From assembly GCF_014204415.1 (NCBI RefSeq), contig NZ_JACHLE010000004.1, positions 186,001 to 250,000 of the forward strand: a stretch of DNA of 64,000 bases, read 5' to 3'. Each line of letters begins with the position of its first letter. Position 1 is the stretch's first letter. This document shows, one piece after another, positions 7,462-16,800 of the stretch. Made by a program: the position numbers and the translations under genes. The notes below the pieces were generated by a model. The model saw only the letters and a program-made list of their open reading frames with translations. It searched no databases and was not told the origin of the DNA. This DNA is from Chryseobacterium defluvii. GTDB lineage: Bacteria; Bacteroidota; Bacteroidia; Flavobacteriales; Weeksellaceae.

Positions 7462-8367
7462 TTAAATTCTATTTTTATCTTTACAATACTTGTCTAAAAT
7501 TCCGTTAATGAAGATATTGGACCTGTCCGTAGCAAATACTTTGGCAATCTCTATATATTCATTGATGATCACTCTTGATGGGGTAAAAGGAAAATTATCC
7601 AGCTCTGCCATGGCTGTTGATAAAATCACTTTATCCATTAAAGAAACTCTTTCAAGGTCCCAATTTTCTAGTCTTTCTCCTAATTTCTTTTCATTATTTT
7701 CCCAGTTATTCAGAGTATCTTTTAGAAGCTTACCGGCAAAAGTTTTATCGTCTTCGTCCTTGATCATTTTGATCAATGTCCTGCTTTCTTCATCTTCTCT
7801 CATAAAACCGATTGTCTTCTGAACCATGGAATTGGAAATATGAATATCATCTGACCATGATAGTTCCTTATCTTCAATATGATCATGGAAATCATCATTT
7901 TCAGCCATATAACGTAGAAACAACTTCCCTATGAATTTTTGGTCATCTTCAAAAGAACATTCACCTTCTTTCATGAAATCCTGATAGCGTTTTCCGGCAG
8001 TAATCCTTTGAAAGGTTTTCACCAGCAGATCGTCATGCAGATCCCATTTCAGTTCTTTGTGCTGCCCCGTAAAGAAAAGCCTTTCAGGGTTTTCTTCCAG
8101 TTTGATCAGGATCTGGTTATTGATGAATTTTTGATTAGGATTGATATCAGCTTCAGTTTTGATAAACTTTTTCTTACCTATTTCTATCTGATTTTCCGCC
8201 AGATTTTTCAAAGCCACCAGAAAATTAAGCTGATAAATATAAAGATGATAGATTTTTTCTATTCCAGAGAACATGTTTTTCTCTAAAACATCAAACTTTA
8301 AAGGATTTTGGTAGTATGAATACACACTTTCAACTACTTTCTCACGGATTTGTCTTCTTCCTAACAT
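7462..8367 (-). CDS. nusB: Transcription antitermination protein NusB
   Basis: The product has 301 residues, about twice the E. coli NusB (139); the long form is normal in Bacteroidota. The N-terminus MLGRRQIREKVVESVYSYYQ is typical. The C-terminal half carries the NusB helical core: VSLMDKVILSTAMAELDNFP, then TPSRVIINEYIEIAKVFATD and NIFINGILDKY. NusB binds NusE (S10) and boxA RNA to support rRNA transcription. It is first in the operon nusB-DUF1573-yajC. The divergent ABC transporter is read in the other direction; with the ATG chosen at 8457, the genes do not overlap. Confidence 0.95.
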   Translation of the reverse strand: MLGRRQIREKVVESVYSYYQNPLKFDVLEKNMFSGIEKIYHLYIYQLNFLVALKNLAENQIEIGKKKFIKTEADINPNQKFINNQILIKLEENPERLFFTGQHKELKWDLHDDLLVKTFQRITAGKRYQDFMKEGECSFEDDQKFIGKLFLRYMAENDDFHDHIEDKELSWSDDIHISNSMVQKTIGFMREDEESRTLIKMIKDEDDKTFAGKLLKDTLNNWENNEKKLGERLENWDLERVSLMDKVILSTAMAELDNFPFTPSRVIINEYIEIAKVFATDRSNIFINGILDKYCKDKNRI

Positions 8368-8408
8368 TCAAAGAGCTTTTTTATGGGTGCAAAGATACAA
8401 ATTTAAAA

Positions 8409-8440
8409 TTGATGAGATTCTTAGTCTGGGGGTATTTTTG
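8409..8440 (+). promoter_or_regulatory. Candidate promoter of the ABC transporter gene
   Basis: TTG (8409-8411), 21 bases, TATTTTTG (8433-8440). A second match, TAATTTTG, overlaps at 8441-8448. Both lie just before the ATG at 8457, supporting that start over the longer frame. Confidence 0.4.
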
Positions 8441-8456
8441 TAATTTTGTAAAGTTT

Positions 8457-10118
8457 ATGAAAGCTTTAAAAACCCTGAATCCTTACTTCCTGAAACACAA
8501 AATATTATTGTTTTGGGGGTTGCTATTTATTATTGCCAGTAATTTTTTTAATATTTACAAGGTTCAGTTTGTAGGGAAGTCGGTAGATGAGCTTACCAAA
8601 AGTGGTCATTTGGGTTTTAACAGGCAGGTACTGATTTATGTTGCCATTATTGTAGGCTGCTCATTATTGACAGGTTTTTTCACATTCATGATGAGGCAGA
8701 CCATTATCGTAGCTTCAAGAAGGATCGAATATGAACTGAAAAATAAGATTTACAGACACTATCAGGATTTGTCCTTAACGGATTATAAGCAAACCACCAT
8801 AGGAGATTTAATGAACCGGCTGAGTGAAGACGTGGTCGCTGTAAGAATGTATCTTGGGCCTGGGGTAATGTATGTGGTTAATTTGCTGATCTTATTGCTG
8901 ATCACCAGCATTTATATGGTAAAAACGGATATGTCGATGACTTTGTGGACCCTCCTTCCTCTGCCCGTTTTATCTTATATCATCTTTAAGGTAAGCTCGA
9001 TCATAAATAAAAAATCGAAGGTCATGCAGAAAAGCCAGTCTGCGATCTCCACTTTTGTACAGGACAGCTTCTCCGGGATCCGTGTGGTAAAATTCTTTGC
9101 CAAAGAAAAATATATTGAAAAAAATTATGGGGTAAAGGTTTCCGATTATCAGAATAAAGCCTTGGATCTCGCTAAAACCGAAGCCTATTTTTTTACGATC
9201 ATCCTGTTTGTGATCGGGCTGCTGAATGTAGCCATTATTTTAATCGGTGGCCAGAAATATATTGCCGGAGAGCTAAGTGTTGGTAAAATCGCTGATTTTT
9301 TCATGTACATCAACATCCTGATCTGGCCATTCTCTATGGTAGGCTGGGTAACTTCTGTAAACCAGAGGGCTGAAGCTTCCATGCAGAGAATCAATGAATT
9401 TTTGGATAAAAAATCTGAAATTGTCAATACAAATTTTGAGGTATATCCCATTAAAGGAGATATTGAGTTCAGAAATGTTTCCTATGTATATCCCAATACG
9501 GGAATTAAAGCACTGGAGAACCTAAGCTTTACCATTAAGGCTGGAGAATCTTTAGCTATAATGGGTAAAACAGGAAGCGGAAAATCAACTATTGCACTGC
9601 TCCTTTGCCGTTTAATTGATCCTACCGAAGGTGAAATTTTAGTTGACGGTAAAAACCTCAAAGACCATAATCTGGAAAACTATAGAAATTTCATTGGCTA
9701 TATTCCTCAGGAAAGCTATTTGTTTTCGGATTCCATCGAGAATAATATCGGCTTTGCCGTTGATCACCCTTCTCACGAAAGAATAGTTGAATATGCTAAA
9801 ATTGCAGATGTTCACAAAAACATCGCAGAGTTTAGAGACCAATACAAAACCATGGTTGGAGAACGCGGCGTGATGCTTTCAGGCGGGCAGAAGCAAAGGA
9901 TCTGTATCGCCCGTGCCCTGATCAAAGTGCCAAACATCATTATTTTTGATGATTCATTATCTGCACTGGATACGGAAACAGAACAAAACATCCTGGAAAA
10001 TATTGAGGCGAAAATTCAGAATGCAACATCTGTCATTATCACCCACAGAGAATCCAGTGCTCAAAAAGCAGATAAAATCATTAATCTTACCGAAATTACC
10101 AATTCTGTAACCGCTTAG
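8457..10118 (+). CDS. ABC transporter, fused permease and ATPase
   Basis: The product has 553 residues from the ATG at 8457. The frame is open to 8316 but that part overlaps nusB. It is a half-size exporter. About six membrane helices (residues 15-300) belong to the ABC transmembrane type 1 domain, followed by the ATPase: Walker A GKTGSGKST (about 370-378), Q-loop PQESYLF, signature LSGGQKQR (about 474-481), Walker B IIIFDDSLSALD and the H-loop ITHRE. Such MsbA/MdlB-like proteins dimerise and flip lipids or export drugs or peptides; the substrate is not readable. It is a single gene, divergent from nusB and followed by the DUF3276 promoter. Confidence 0.95.
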   Translation: MKALKTLNPYFLKHKILLFWGLLFIIASNFFNIYKVQFVGKSVDELTKSGHLGFNRQVLIYVAIIVGCSLLTGFFTFMMRQTIIVASRRIEYELKNKIYRHYQDLSLTDYKQTTIGDLMNRLSEDVVAVRMYLGPGVMYVVNLLILLLITSIYMVKTDMSMTLWTLLPLPVLSYIIFKVSSIINKKSKVMQKSQSAISTFVQDSFSGIRVVKFFAKEKYIEKNYGVKVSDYQNKALDLAKTEAYFFTIILFVIGLLNVAIILIGGQKYIAGELSVGKIADFFMYINILIWPFSMVGWVTSVNQRAEASMQRINEFLDKKSEIVNTNFEVYPIKGDIEFRNVSYVYPNTGIKALENLSFTIKAGESLAIMGKTGSGKSTIALLLCRLIDPTEGEILVDGKNLKDHNLENYRNFIGYIPQESYLFSDSIENNIGFAVDHPSHERIVEYAKIADVHKNIAEFRDQYKTMVGERGVMLSGGQKQRICIARALIKVPNIIIFDDSLSALDTETEQNILENIEAKIQNATSVIITHRESSAQKADKIINLTEITNSVTA

Positions 10119-10158
10119 CTGTTTCTTTTTGAATTGTTAAATAAATCATAAAAAAAAT

Positions 10159-10188
10159 TTTGTGATTAAAAGAAAACTTTTATATTTG
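10159..10188 (+). promoter_or_regulatory. Promoter of the DUF3276 gene
   Basis: TTTG (10159-10162), 18 bases, TATATTTG (10181-10188): a near-ideal Bacteroidota promoter, 29 bases before the ATG at 10218. Confidence 0.75.
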
Positions 10189-10217
10189 TTCTTAACAAGA
10201 TTAAAAAATATCTAACA

Positions 10218-10553
10218 ATGAGTGAATACAAGGAACGCCACGAAAATGAAATTTTCACGAAGGTGTTAAAAGCAGGAAGAAGAACTTATTTCTTTGATGT
10301 GCGCGAGACGAAAGCGGGAGATTATTATCTTACGATTACCGAAAGTAAAAAGAACTTCGGGGAGAATGGAGAAGCTACATTCGAGAAACACAAGATCTAC
10401 CTTTATAAGGAGGATTTCAAAAGTTTCCAGGAAATGTTCAATGAGTCTACAGATTTCATCATTAACGAAAAGGGTGAGGATGTAATTTCTGAAAAGCATG
10501 ATAAAGATTTTAAAAGCAGATCTTTCACTATAGATTCAGACGACGAAGTTTAA
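10218..10553 (+). CDS. DUF3276 (PUR-alpha-like) protein
   Basis: The product has 111 residues, the normal length. It matches DUF3276, a PUR-domain family of Bacteroidota: EIFTKVLKAGRRTYFFDVRE, then KAGDYYLTITESKK and HKIYLYKEDFKSFQEMF. Crystal structures of this family show a Whirly-like nucleic-acid-binding fold, so it is probably a cytoplasmic single-stranded DNA or RNA binding protein. The acidic tail (DSDDEV) is typical. It has its own strong promoter and is closed by a hairpin terminator, so it is a single-gene unit, probably highly expressed. Confidence 0.92.
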   Translation: MSEYKERHENEIFTKVLKAGRRTYFFDVRETKAGDYYLTITESKKNFGENGEATFEKHKIYLYKEDFKSFQEMFNESTDFIINEKGEDVISEKHDKDFKSRSFTIDSDDEV

Positions 10554-10575
10554 AAACAACAATATTTAAAAACAG

Positions 10576-10598
10576 GCATCTATCCAGATGCTTTTTTT
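10576..10598 (+). terminator. Terminator after the DUF3276 gene
   Basis: GCATCT / AGATGC stem (10576-10581, 10586-10591), ATCC loop, then T7. Confidence 0.8.
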
Positions 10599-10607
10599 AT
10601 GCATAAA

Positions 10608-10635
10608 AAACCCACTTTCAAATGAAAGTGGGTTT
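10608..10635. terminator. Second hairpin, possibly bidirectional terminator
   Basis: Perfect 13-base arms AAACCCACTTTCA (10608-10620) / TGAAAGTGGGTTT (10623-10635) with a 2-base loop; the T run is on the minus strand. Confidence 0.65.
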
Positions 10636-10915
10636 ATATCTATCGAATAGATCTTAATTTATTGCACTTCCTTTACCATTTTTCTAAATGATCCCGTAAT
10701 TAACTTTGCCGTTCTTCATTTTTCCTTTACAAAGCAATAGAATTATATTGTGTACAAAATACGGAATTATTATTGGGATACATATTTATACATAAAATTT
10801 TCATATTGTATTTTTCTATAGAATTACTACGGATAATTCATATTTTTCATTCTTTACACTTATTTTTTTATTAAATTTAAGATTCATTATATCCAGATTT
10901 GGTGATAAATACCTG

Positions 10916-10928
10916 TTCACTCAATAGA
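10916..10928 (+). promoter_or_regulatory. Candidate operator, copy 1 (before the kinase gene)
   Basis: TTCACTCAATAGA, preceded by TACCT 3 bases upstream. An identical 13-base copy, also preceded by TACCT, is at 13736-13748 before the Rhs gene. A second, weaker ATTC-type half-site lies about 20 bases downstream (near 10934), roughly two helical turns as in LytTR direct-repeat sites. Confidence 0.45.
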
Positions 10929-10976
10929 TTTACTATTCGGGATGAAAAATCAAACTAATAACTAAAACAATTATTG

Positions 10977-12995
10977 ATGATGAGAAAAATTTTACTAAAC
11001 TGCTTATGCTTAGTTCCTATTTTATCGTTTACACAAATGAAAAAATTGGATGAAAAGGATCTGAACAAAAAAAAAATTTTAGATTCTCTTCTATTTAAGG
11101 TCCTACCTAAAATACAGGAATCAGATATTAAGAAAAAAATAGAAACCTATGAAATAGCAGAAAATTATCTTTCAGATAAATTAGGGAATTATGCCACTTA
11201 TATATTGAGAGGTAAAGCAGCCATTTACGAAGATACCGGTGAACCTGAAAAAGCTCTTTACTATATAGATAAATCTTACGAGGCAGCAATAGAGTTTCAG
11301 GATTTTATAGGAGCTGCAAGATCTCTACAGCATAAAGGTATATATTATGGTAAAAGAAATGATTTGTTGAAATCCGAAATCTACATCAAACAAAGTATTG
11401 ACCTGGTAGAAAAAAACCTTTATAATCCAATTGTTGATTCTGTAAAAAATAAAAATCTTTTATTAAATCTTAAATCAAATTTGTGTATAAATTACTCCTT
11501 TCAAAAGAAATACGCGCAATCAATAGATTTACTTTTCAGTACTCTAAAACTGGCAAAGAATTTAAAAAATAAAAAAACCGAAGCCATCCAGTATGGTTAT
11601 ATTGGAAAGACATATACTGAGCTTAACCAGAACAAAAAGGCACTAGAATACTATTTTTTAGAGAATAAAATTGCGATAGAAATTAATGAGAAAAAAACTG
11701 AAGCGTATTCTTATGTGCATATTGCCCAAACACTAAGAAAGCTGAATCTTCACAATAATATAGAGAACTACCTGAATAAAGCTCTTAATATATTCAATGA
11801 TATTAAAGATGCTGATGGAATTTTAAAAACAAAAAATGCCTTTTTCACCTACTACAGGCTAAACAAAAAATATGACAAATGTATTGAAATGGTTTCTGAA
11901 TTGGAAGGATTATACAAAAAGGATAAGCAAGATTTGTCACACTTCTATATCGAGTTGGGAGAGGTATATACACACCTAAAAGCTTTTTCAAAAGCTGAAA
12001 GCTATTTTAACATGGCAGAAAAAATACTTGATGAAAAAAGATCAAGCAAAAGATTTTTATATAAAAAGAAAGTGCTATTAGAGGAAGCCAAAGGAAATAT
12101 GGGAAAAGCACTAGAATACAAAAATAATGAGATAGAAGTATCCAAAAAAGAACTAGATACAGTTTTTGCTGATAAAATTGTATCATATGAAACCAGATAC
12201 AAAACAGCCGAGAAGGAATCTAAGATAAAATCTCAGCAATTACAATTAGAAAGAGAAAAAACCACTAGGAATATTGCTATTTCCGGGGCCGGATTTTTGC
12301 TGCTTCTTTCGAGTGGGGGATTCTGGTTCATTAAAAACCGCCAAAAACAAAAAGAACTTCAAACCCAAAACACCCTGCTCGGTTTACAACAAAACCTCAA
12401 CGCAATGGAGCTTCAAAGTCTTAACAGACAGTTGGACCCACATGAAATAAAGAATCTGCTCGCAAACATTTCTCCGGAAATCCAGGAAAAAGCCCCTGAT
12501 TCCTACTCCAAAATGATTAAGCTTTTCAATATCACAAAAGCCAGCTTAAATAATACTTCTTTAACGGATAGCATAGAAAATCAGATCCGGCAGATAAAAG
12601 ATCTTCTAAGCCTGGAGCAAAACATGCTATTTGTGCCACTGGAATACTCTATCGAAAATAAAATTGAAAATATCCAGTTGCAGATCCCAAGATTAATGCT
12701 GAAAAACCTAGTGGAAAACTCTATAAAACATGGCATTAAAGAAAAAGAAAGCGGAGGAAGGATAATCATTTCCCTTTTTGAAAAAGAAAATTATATTAAC
12801 ATTTGGGTAGATGATTCGGGAAAAGGAAGAAAAAGCATTTCTCCTTCTTATAGCGGAATAGGAACATCAACTTACCAAAAACTCTTCGCTACGCTCAACC
12901 ATAAAAACAAAGAGAATGCTTCTTTTGATATTATAGATAAAGAAGAAGGTACCCGAGTAGAGGTAAAAATTCCCCTTAATTATAAATACAGCTAG
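10977..12995 (+). CDS. TPR-containing sensor histidine kinase (LytS-like)
   Basis: The product has 672 residues from the ATG at 10977. The frame also opens with TTG at 10974. A signal sequence (about 1-20) leads to a periplasmic TPR array (about 60-400, e.g. AIQYGYIGKTYTELNQNKKA), a coiled segment, one membrane helix (about 432-453, AISGAGFLLLLSSGGFWFI), then a His-kinase domain of the LytS/YehU type. The phospho-acceptor is probably His489 in RQLDPHEIKNLLANI, where this group lacks the classic PHFIFN. The N-box is LMLKNLVENSIKHGI and the G-box DSGKGR...SGIGTSTYQKLF. It overlaps nothing and its stop is 2 bases from the LytTR regulator start, so the two are one operon. The signal it senses is unknown. 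Confidence 0.9.
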   Translation: MMRKILLNCLCLVPILSFTQMKKLDEKDLNKKKILDSLLFKVLPKIQESDIKKKIETYEIAENYLSDKLGNYATYILRGKAAIYEDTGEPEKALYYIDKSYEAAIEFQDFIGAARSLQHKGIYYGKRNDLLKSEIYIKQSIDLVEKNLYNPIVDSVKNKNLLLNLKSNLCINYSFQKKYAQSIDLLFSTLKLAKNLKNKKTEAIQYGYIGKTYTELNQNKKALEYYFLENKIAIEINEKKTEAYSYVHIAQTLRKLNLHNNIENYLNKALNIFNDIKDADGILKTKNAFFTYYRLNKKYDKCIEMVSELEGLYKKDKQDLSHFYIELGEVYTHLKAFSKAESYFNMAEKILDEKRSSKRFLYKKKVLLEEAKGNMGKALEYKNNEIEVSKKELDTVFADKIVSYETRYKTAEKESKIKSQQLQLEREKTTRNIAISGAGFLLLLSSGGFWFIKNRQKQKELQTQNTLLGLQQNLNAMELQSLNRQLDPHEIKNLLANISPEIQEKAPDSYSKMIKLFNITKASLNNTSLTDSIENQIRQIKDLLSLEQNMLFVPLEYSIENKIENIQLQIPRLMLKNLVENSIKHGIKEKESGGRIIISLFEKENYINIWVDDSGKGRKSISPSYSGIGTSTYQKLFATLNHKNKENASFDIIDKEEGTRVEVKIPLNYKYS

Positions 12996-12997
12996 CC

Positions 12998-13726
12998 ATG
13001 AACTACAATTACATTATCATAGAAGATAATCCGGGCAGTATTAAAAACCTGCAAATGGCTCTCAGGCCTCATAAAAATTTTATAGAGACAGGGATGGCAC
13101 ATACTTTGGCAAAAGGAATTTCCCTGGCACTGACAGCCAGACCTCATATTATTTTCCTTGACGTTCAGCTTGGGGAAGAAAACGGTTTCGAACTCATCAA
13201 AGAAATCCGACAGTTTACTTCTGAAATGCCTTTTATCATTATAACCACTGATTTTGACAAATATGCTAAAAAAGCCGTAAACAGTGATGTATTATATTTT
13301 CTTGATAAGCCTGTGGATCCTGATGAGCTGATCATTGCCTTGCATAAATTTGAAAAAAGGTTTTTAGAAATACAAAATCATATCACGATAAAAAATACAC
13401 AAGGGCATTTTTTCCTCCAATTGGAGGATATACAATATATTCAGTCTGATAATAATTGCTGTAGAATCTTCAGGGAAAATCATTCTCCAATGTTTGTGAC
13501 CAAAACACTTAAGGAAATAGAAAGTATTTTACCGGCTCCTTTTATCCGCATCCATAAAAGCTACATCGTCAACGCGAAATATATACAGATGCTCAATACT
13601 GCTAAAAAGAAAATAAGGTTGAACACTCTGAATCCTGAAAATCTGAAAAATATTGAGCTTCCCATAAGTGATTTATACATGGAGTTAGTAAAAAACGTTC
13701 TTTTAACCGGAAAACAAACTAAATAA
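12998..13726 (+). CDS. LytTR-family response regulator
   Basis: The product has 242 residues. A receiver domain (1-120) has the acidic pair E9/D10, the phospho-acceptor Asp55 in IIFLDVQLGEENGFELI, and the conserved Lys in YFLDKPVDPDEL. A LytTR DNA-binding domain follows (about 135-235) with ITIKNTQGHFFLQLEDIQYI, FVTKTLKEIESILP and FIRIHKSYIVNAKYI. It is the partner of the kinase encoded 2 bases upstream. LytTR proteins bind paired direct repeats about two helical turns apart. The shared TTCACTCAATAGA motif upstream of its own operon and of the next gene (Rhs) suggests autoregulation and control of the Rhs gene; this is inference. Confidence 0.93.
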   Translation: MNYNYIIIEDNPGSIKNLQMALRPHKNFIETGMAHTLAKGISLALTARPHIIFLDVQLGEENGFELIKEIRQFTSEMPFIIITTDFDKYAKKAVNSDVLYFLDKPVDPDELIIALHKFEKRFLEIQNHITIKNTQGHFFLQLEDIQYIQSDNNCCRIFRENHSPMFVTKTLKEIESILPAPFIRIHKSYIVNAKYIQMLNTAKKKIRLNTLNPENLKNIELPISDLYMELVKNVLLTGKQTK

Positions 13727-13735
13727 AGTACCTTA

Positions 13736-13748
13736 TTCACTCAATAGA
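13736..13748 (+). promoter_or_regulatory. Candidate operator, copy 2 (before the Rhs gene)
   Basis: Identical TTCACTCAATAGA, again preceded by TACCT. ATTCAC occurs at 13735-13740 and again at 13777-13782, a 42-base period. A TATTTTTG box (13825-13832) lies between it and the Rhs ATG at 13851, so it sits at an activator-like position. Confidence 0.45.
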
Positions 13749-13824
13749 ACCGTCTGAACAAGATAAAGACCAAACCATTCACACACATCAATATAATCCG
13801 CTGAAAATCAGTGGATTTTTATTT

Positions 13825-13832
13825 TATTTTTG
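13825..13832 (+). promoter_or_regulatory. Candidate -7 element of the Rhs gene
   Basis: TATTTTTG matches TAnnTTTG, 18 bases before the ATG. No TTG is seen at -33, which would fit an activator-dependent promoter. Confidence 0.4.
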
Positions 13833-13850
13833 TTGAAAACCATATAAACT

Positions 13851-16800
13851 ATGAAAACAAGATTACTGCTCAATCGATTTTTTTTACTGTTACTCATTTT
13901 TATAGCAGGAAAAGCAACAGGACAAATTACCTATTCTGGAACCCCAGCTACAGCAAGTGCGGCTACATGCCCAACCACTATGGAGAGTTGCAGCAACACT
14001 CCTAACTATGGTAACATAATTAAAGCCAATGTACAAACCATTAACGGCAGTTCCGTTACGTTTAGAGTAAGGAAGTGCGATGGATCATCATTTTCATCTG
14101 CGGGAACATTAAAAGTTATCCTTAACAATATTTGTGGTTCTCAGGTACAATCAACAAGCATAAGTACAGGTAACACATATAAAGATATTACTTTTACCGT
14201 ATCTCATACCGGCACAAATTATTATAGAGTAACTCTATATTCAAATTCCGACAGTAATACTTATTATACAAATCAATTAAGTGTTACCGGAACCTCTGCT
14301 GCCCAACCTGATTTAACTTGTGGTACATCTACTGTTACTCCTGCCCAGCCGGTGCAAGGGCAAGACGCACATTTCTCTTTTGTAATTTCAAATATTGGTT
14401 CAGGTAATTATACCGGACAGCTAAGGATGATGTGGAGAAATACCACATCCGGGTTTCAGCTGGGAAATACTCTAAATGGATTAAACGCAGGGGCTTCACA
14501 CACTTTTACCGCAAGCTCCAACCCTCTTGCTTCTGCCCCGGGAACATGGTATCTGAATATTGAGGAAGCAAATGGCAATGTGATTTGTTCTAAAACAGTA
14601 ACGGTAATCTCAAGTCCGGCGACCTGTGTGCAGGGTACAGGCAATCCTCCTTCAACATCCAGCCCGGAATACCAAGCAACCCAATATTTATGTCAAAACG
14701 GGATTATCATTCCCCAACAAAACTGGACCAGCAATTACAACAATGCCATTTTAAGGCAAGATATTGCCAAGATCACTTATCTGGGGCTATACAAAGGTAA
14801 TACGCCGAACAGCCCGGCAAGCCATTTTCCTGTTCCGTTTTTGGATATGCAGGCCTCACACACAGGAAACGAATATTGGTATAATGCTGCAAAAGTACTT
14901 GCTTACCTACAATACAACGATGACAAAACACCTTTCGACAGGGATTTTATTCTTTTCCGGCCCGATGAATCTATTCCAAGGAGATATGCCATTAAAATGT
15001 TTTTAGAAGCATTTAATATTGCCCCGTCAGCCAATACCAATAATCCATTTTCTGATGTTTCTACTTCAGATGAGATGTACGGGTATATTAAAAAAGCTCA
15101 CGAACTGGGAATTGTTTTGGGAAATCAGGAATACACACCGCAATGCACTGCAGGAACCTGCTTTCATCCTGATGCCAATTTAACAAGGCAGGATGCTTTC
15201 ATTATTCTCTGGAGAATCCTCACATTTTCCGGCATCGTAAAACCAACTATGGCTCAACTGGAAAATATCAGCAATTATTTTGTACCTGGAAATAACCGTA
15301 TATCAACTTTTGGAAATATTCCGGATCTGGGACAGGGTAATTTCAGTCATTATCAAAAAACTTCATTCTCGATCGGAGGAAGAAGCTCTCTCTCCCTTGA
15401 TTTTACACATACCTATAATTCATTTTTAACCGAATTACCCAAAGGGTATTTTGAAGACGGAATAAGTTTGCCCAAACAAAATTTTTCTCCACTAGGAACC
15501 GGCTGGACCCATACTTACAATATTTATGCTATAAAGACAGACAGCTATACTATTGGTTCTTATACTGAACCTGCGAAAATAATGTTTTATTATCCTGACG
15601 GAAGTATCGCAGCTTTCAATTATGCCACTTCTCAGCCAGAAGGGACAGGGATCTATGATGTAATGACCAGAACTACCATCTCTGGAGGCGAAAGGATAAC
15701 AATTACCACTAAAAATCAGATAAAATATATTTTTGAAAATTTCAATAATAACAATCATTTCTTTTGTAAATCCATTAAAGATCGAAACAATAATGGGATA
15801 AAACTAATCTGGTCTCCAACTTCCGGCACACCATCTGTTGCAAAATACAGGTTAACCAGTGTACAGGAAGAAGCCAATAACGGCAGCTTGGGAAGAAGCC
15901 TCACATTCAATTATATGAGCACAATTTCTCCATACTTGAAAAGTGTAACCGATAATTCTATCAACAGAACCATTTATTTCAGTGTAGATTCATCTGCCAA
16001 AAACCTTAAGGTTTATACAGATCCAAAAGGCCAGGTTACAAATTACAATTATGACGTGGAAGGGTATTTAACCTCCAATCTTTTAACTGAAATAGTATTA
16101 CCAAAAGGAAATAAAATTAAAAATACATATCTACAGAGAAAGCTGAAATCCAGCCAAACCTTTACACAAACAGGAATAGCTTCCAGTACAACCCAGGTAA
16201 ACTGGACATCTTCTTATAATTCTTCAGGATATAATAGTAATTCAACGGTTACCGACCCAGAAAACAGGCAGACATCCTATCAGTACAACACTTTGGGAAA
16301 TCCGGTAAGCATAACAGCACCATCTGCTACTGTAGCTGTTAATAGTTATGCTCCAGGAAACAATGCCCATCTTCCGACAAGCATTACAGCGGACGGAATT
16401 ACAACTACGATGAGCTATGACCCCCAAGGAAATCTTTTAAGTGCAACAAAGAACGGAATCAGCAATACATATACCTACAATTCTTTTAATGATGCTTTAA
16501 CTCATAAAGACGGAAACGGGAATACAACAAACTACAATTTCGACGGAAACGGAAACCTGTCAAAAATTATACGTCCCGGAACAGGCGGTTCTATCAACAT
16601 TACCCGAAACAGTTTCGGACAGATTTCATTGGTTTCCAACCCATCTGGAATACAGACTTCGTATGATTACAACATTAATGGCCTGCCCAATCAGGCTTCC
16701 ATGCCATTGGGAATAACTACTTCCTCCAATTATGATGGTGCTTCGAGGCTACTGAGTGTAACGGATGCCAATAATAAAACAACGTCCTACGAATATGACC

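Larger units (their letters stand above)
10554..10976. other. Intergenic region before the kinase gene
   Basis: These 423 bases hold no open frame I would call. They contain two hairpins near the start (10576-10598 and 10608-10635), an AT-rich stretch, and the motif TTCACTCAATAGA at 10916-10928, 48 bases before the kinase ATG. Confidence 0.7.

Noticed and set aside
8316..8456. N-terminal extension of the ABC transporter
   Set aside because: It overlaps the divergent nusB and the text is not like an exporter start; the promoter box lies inside it.
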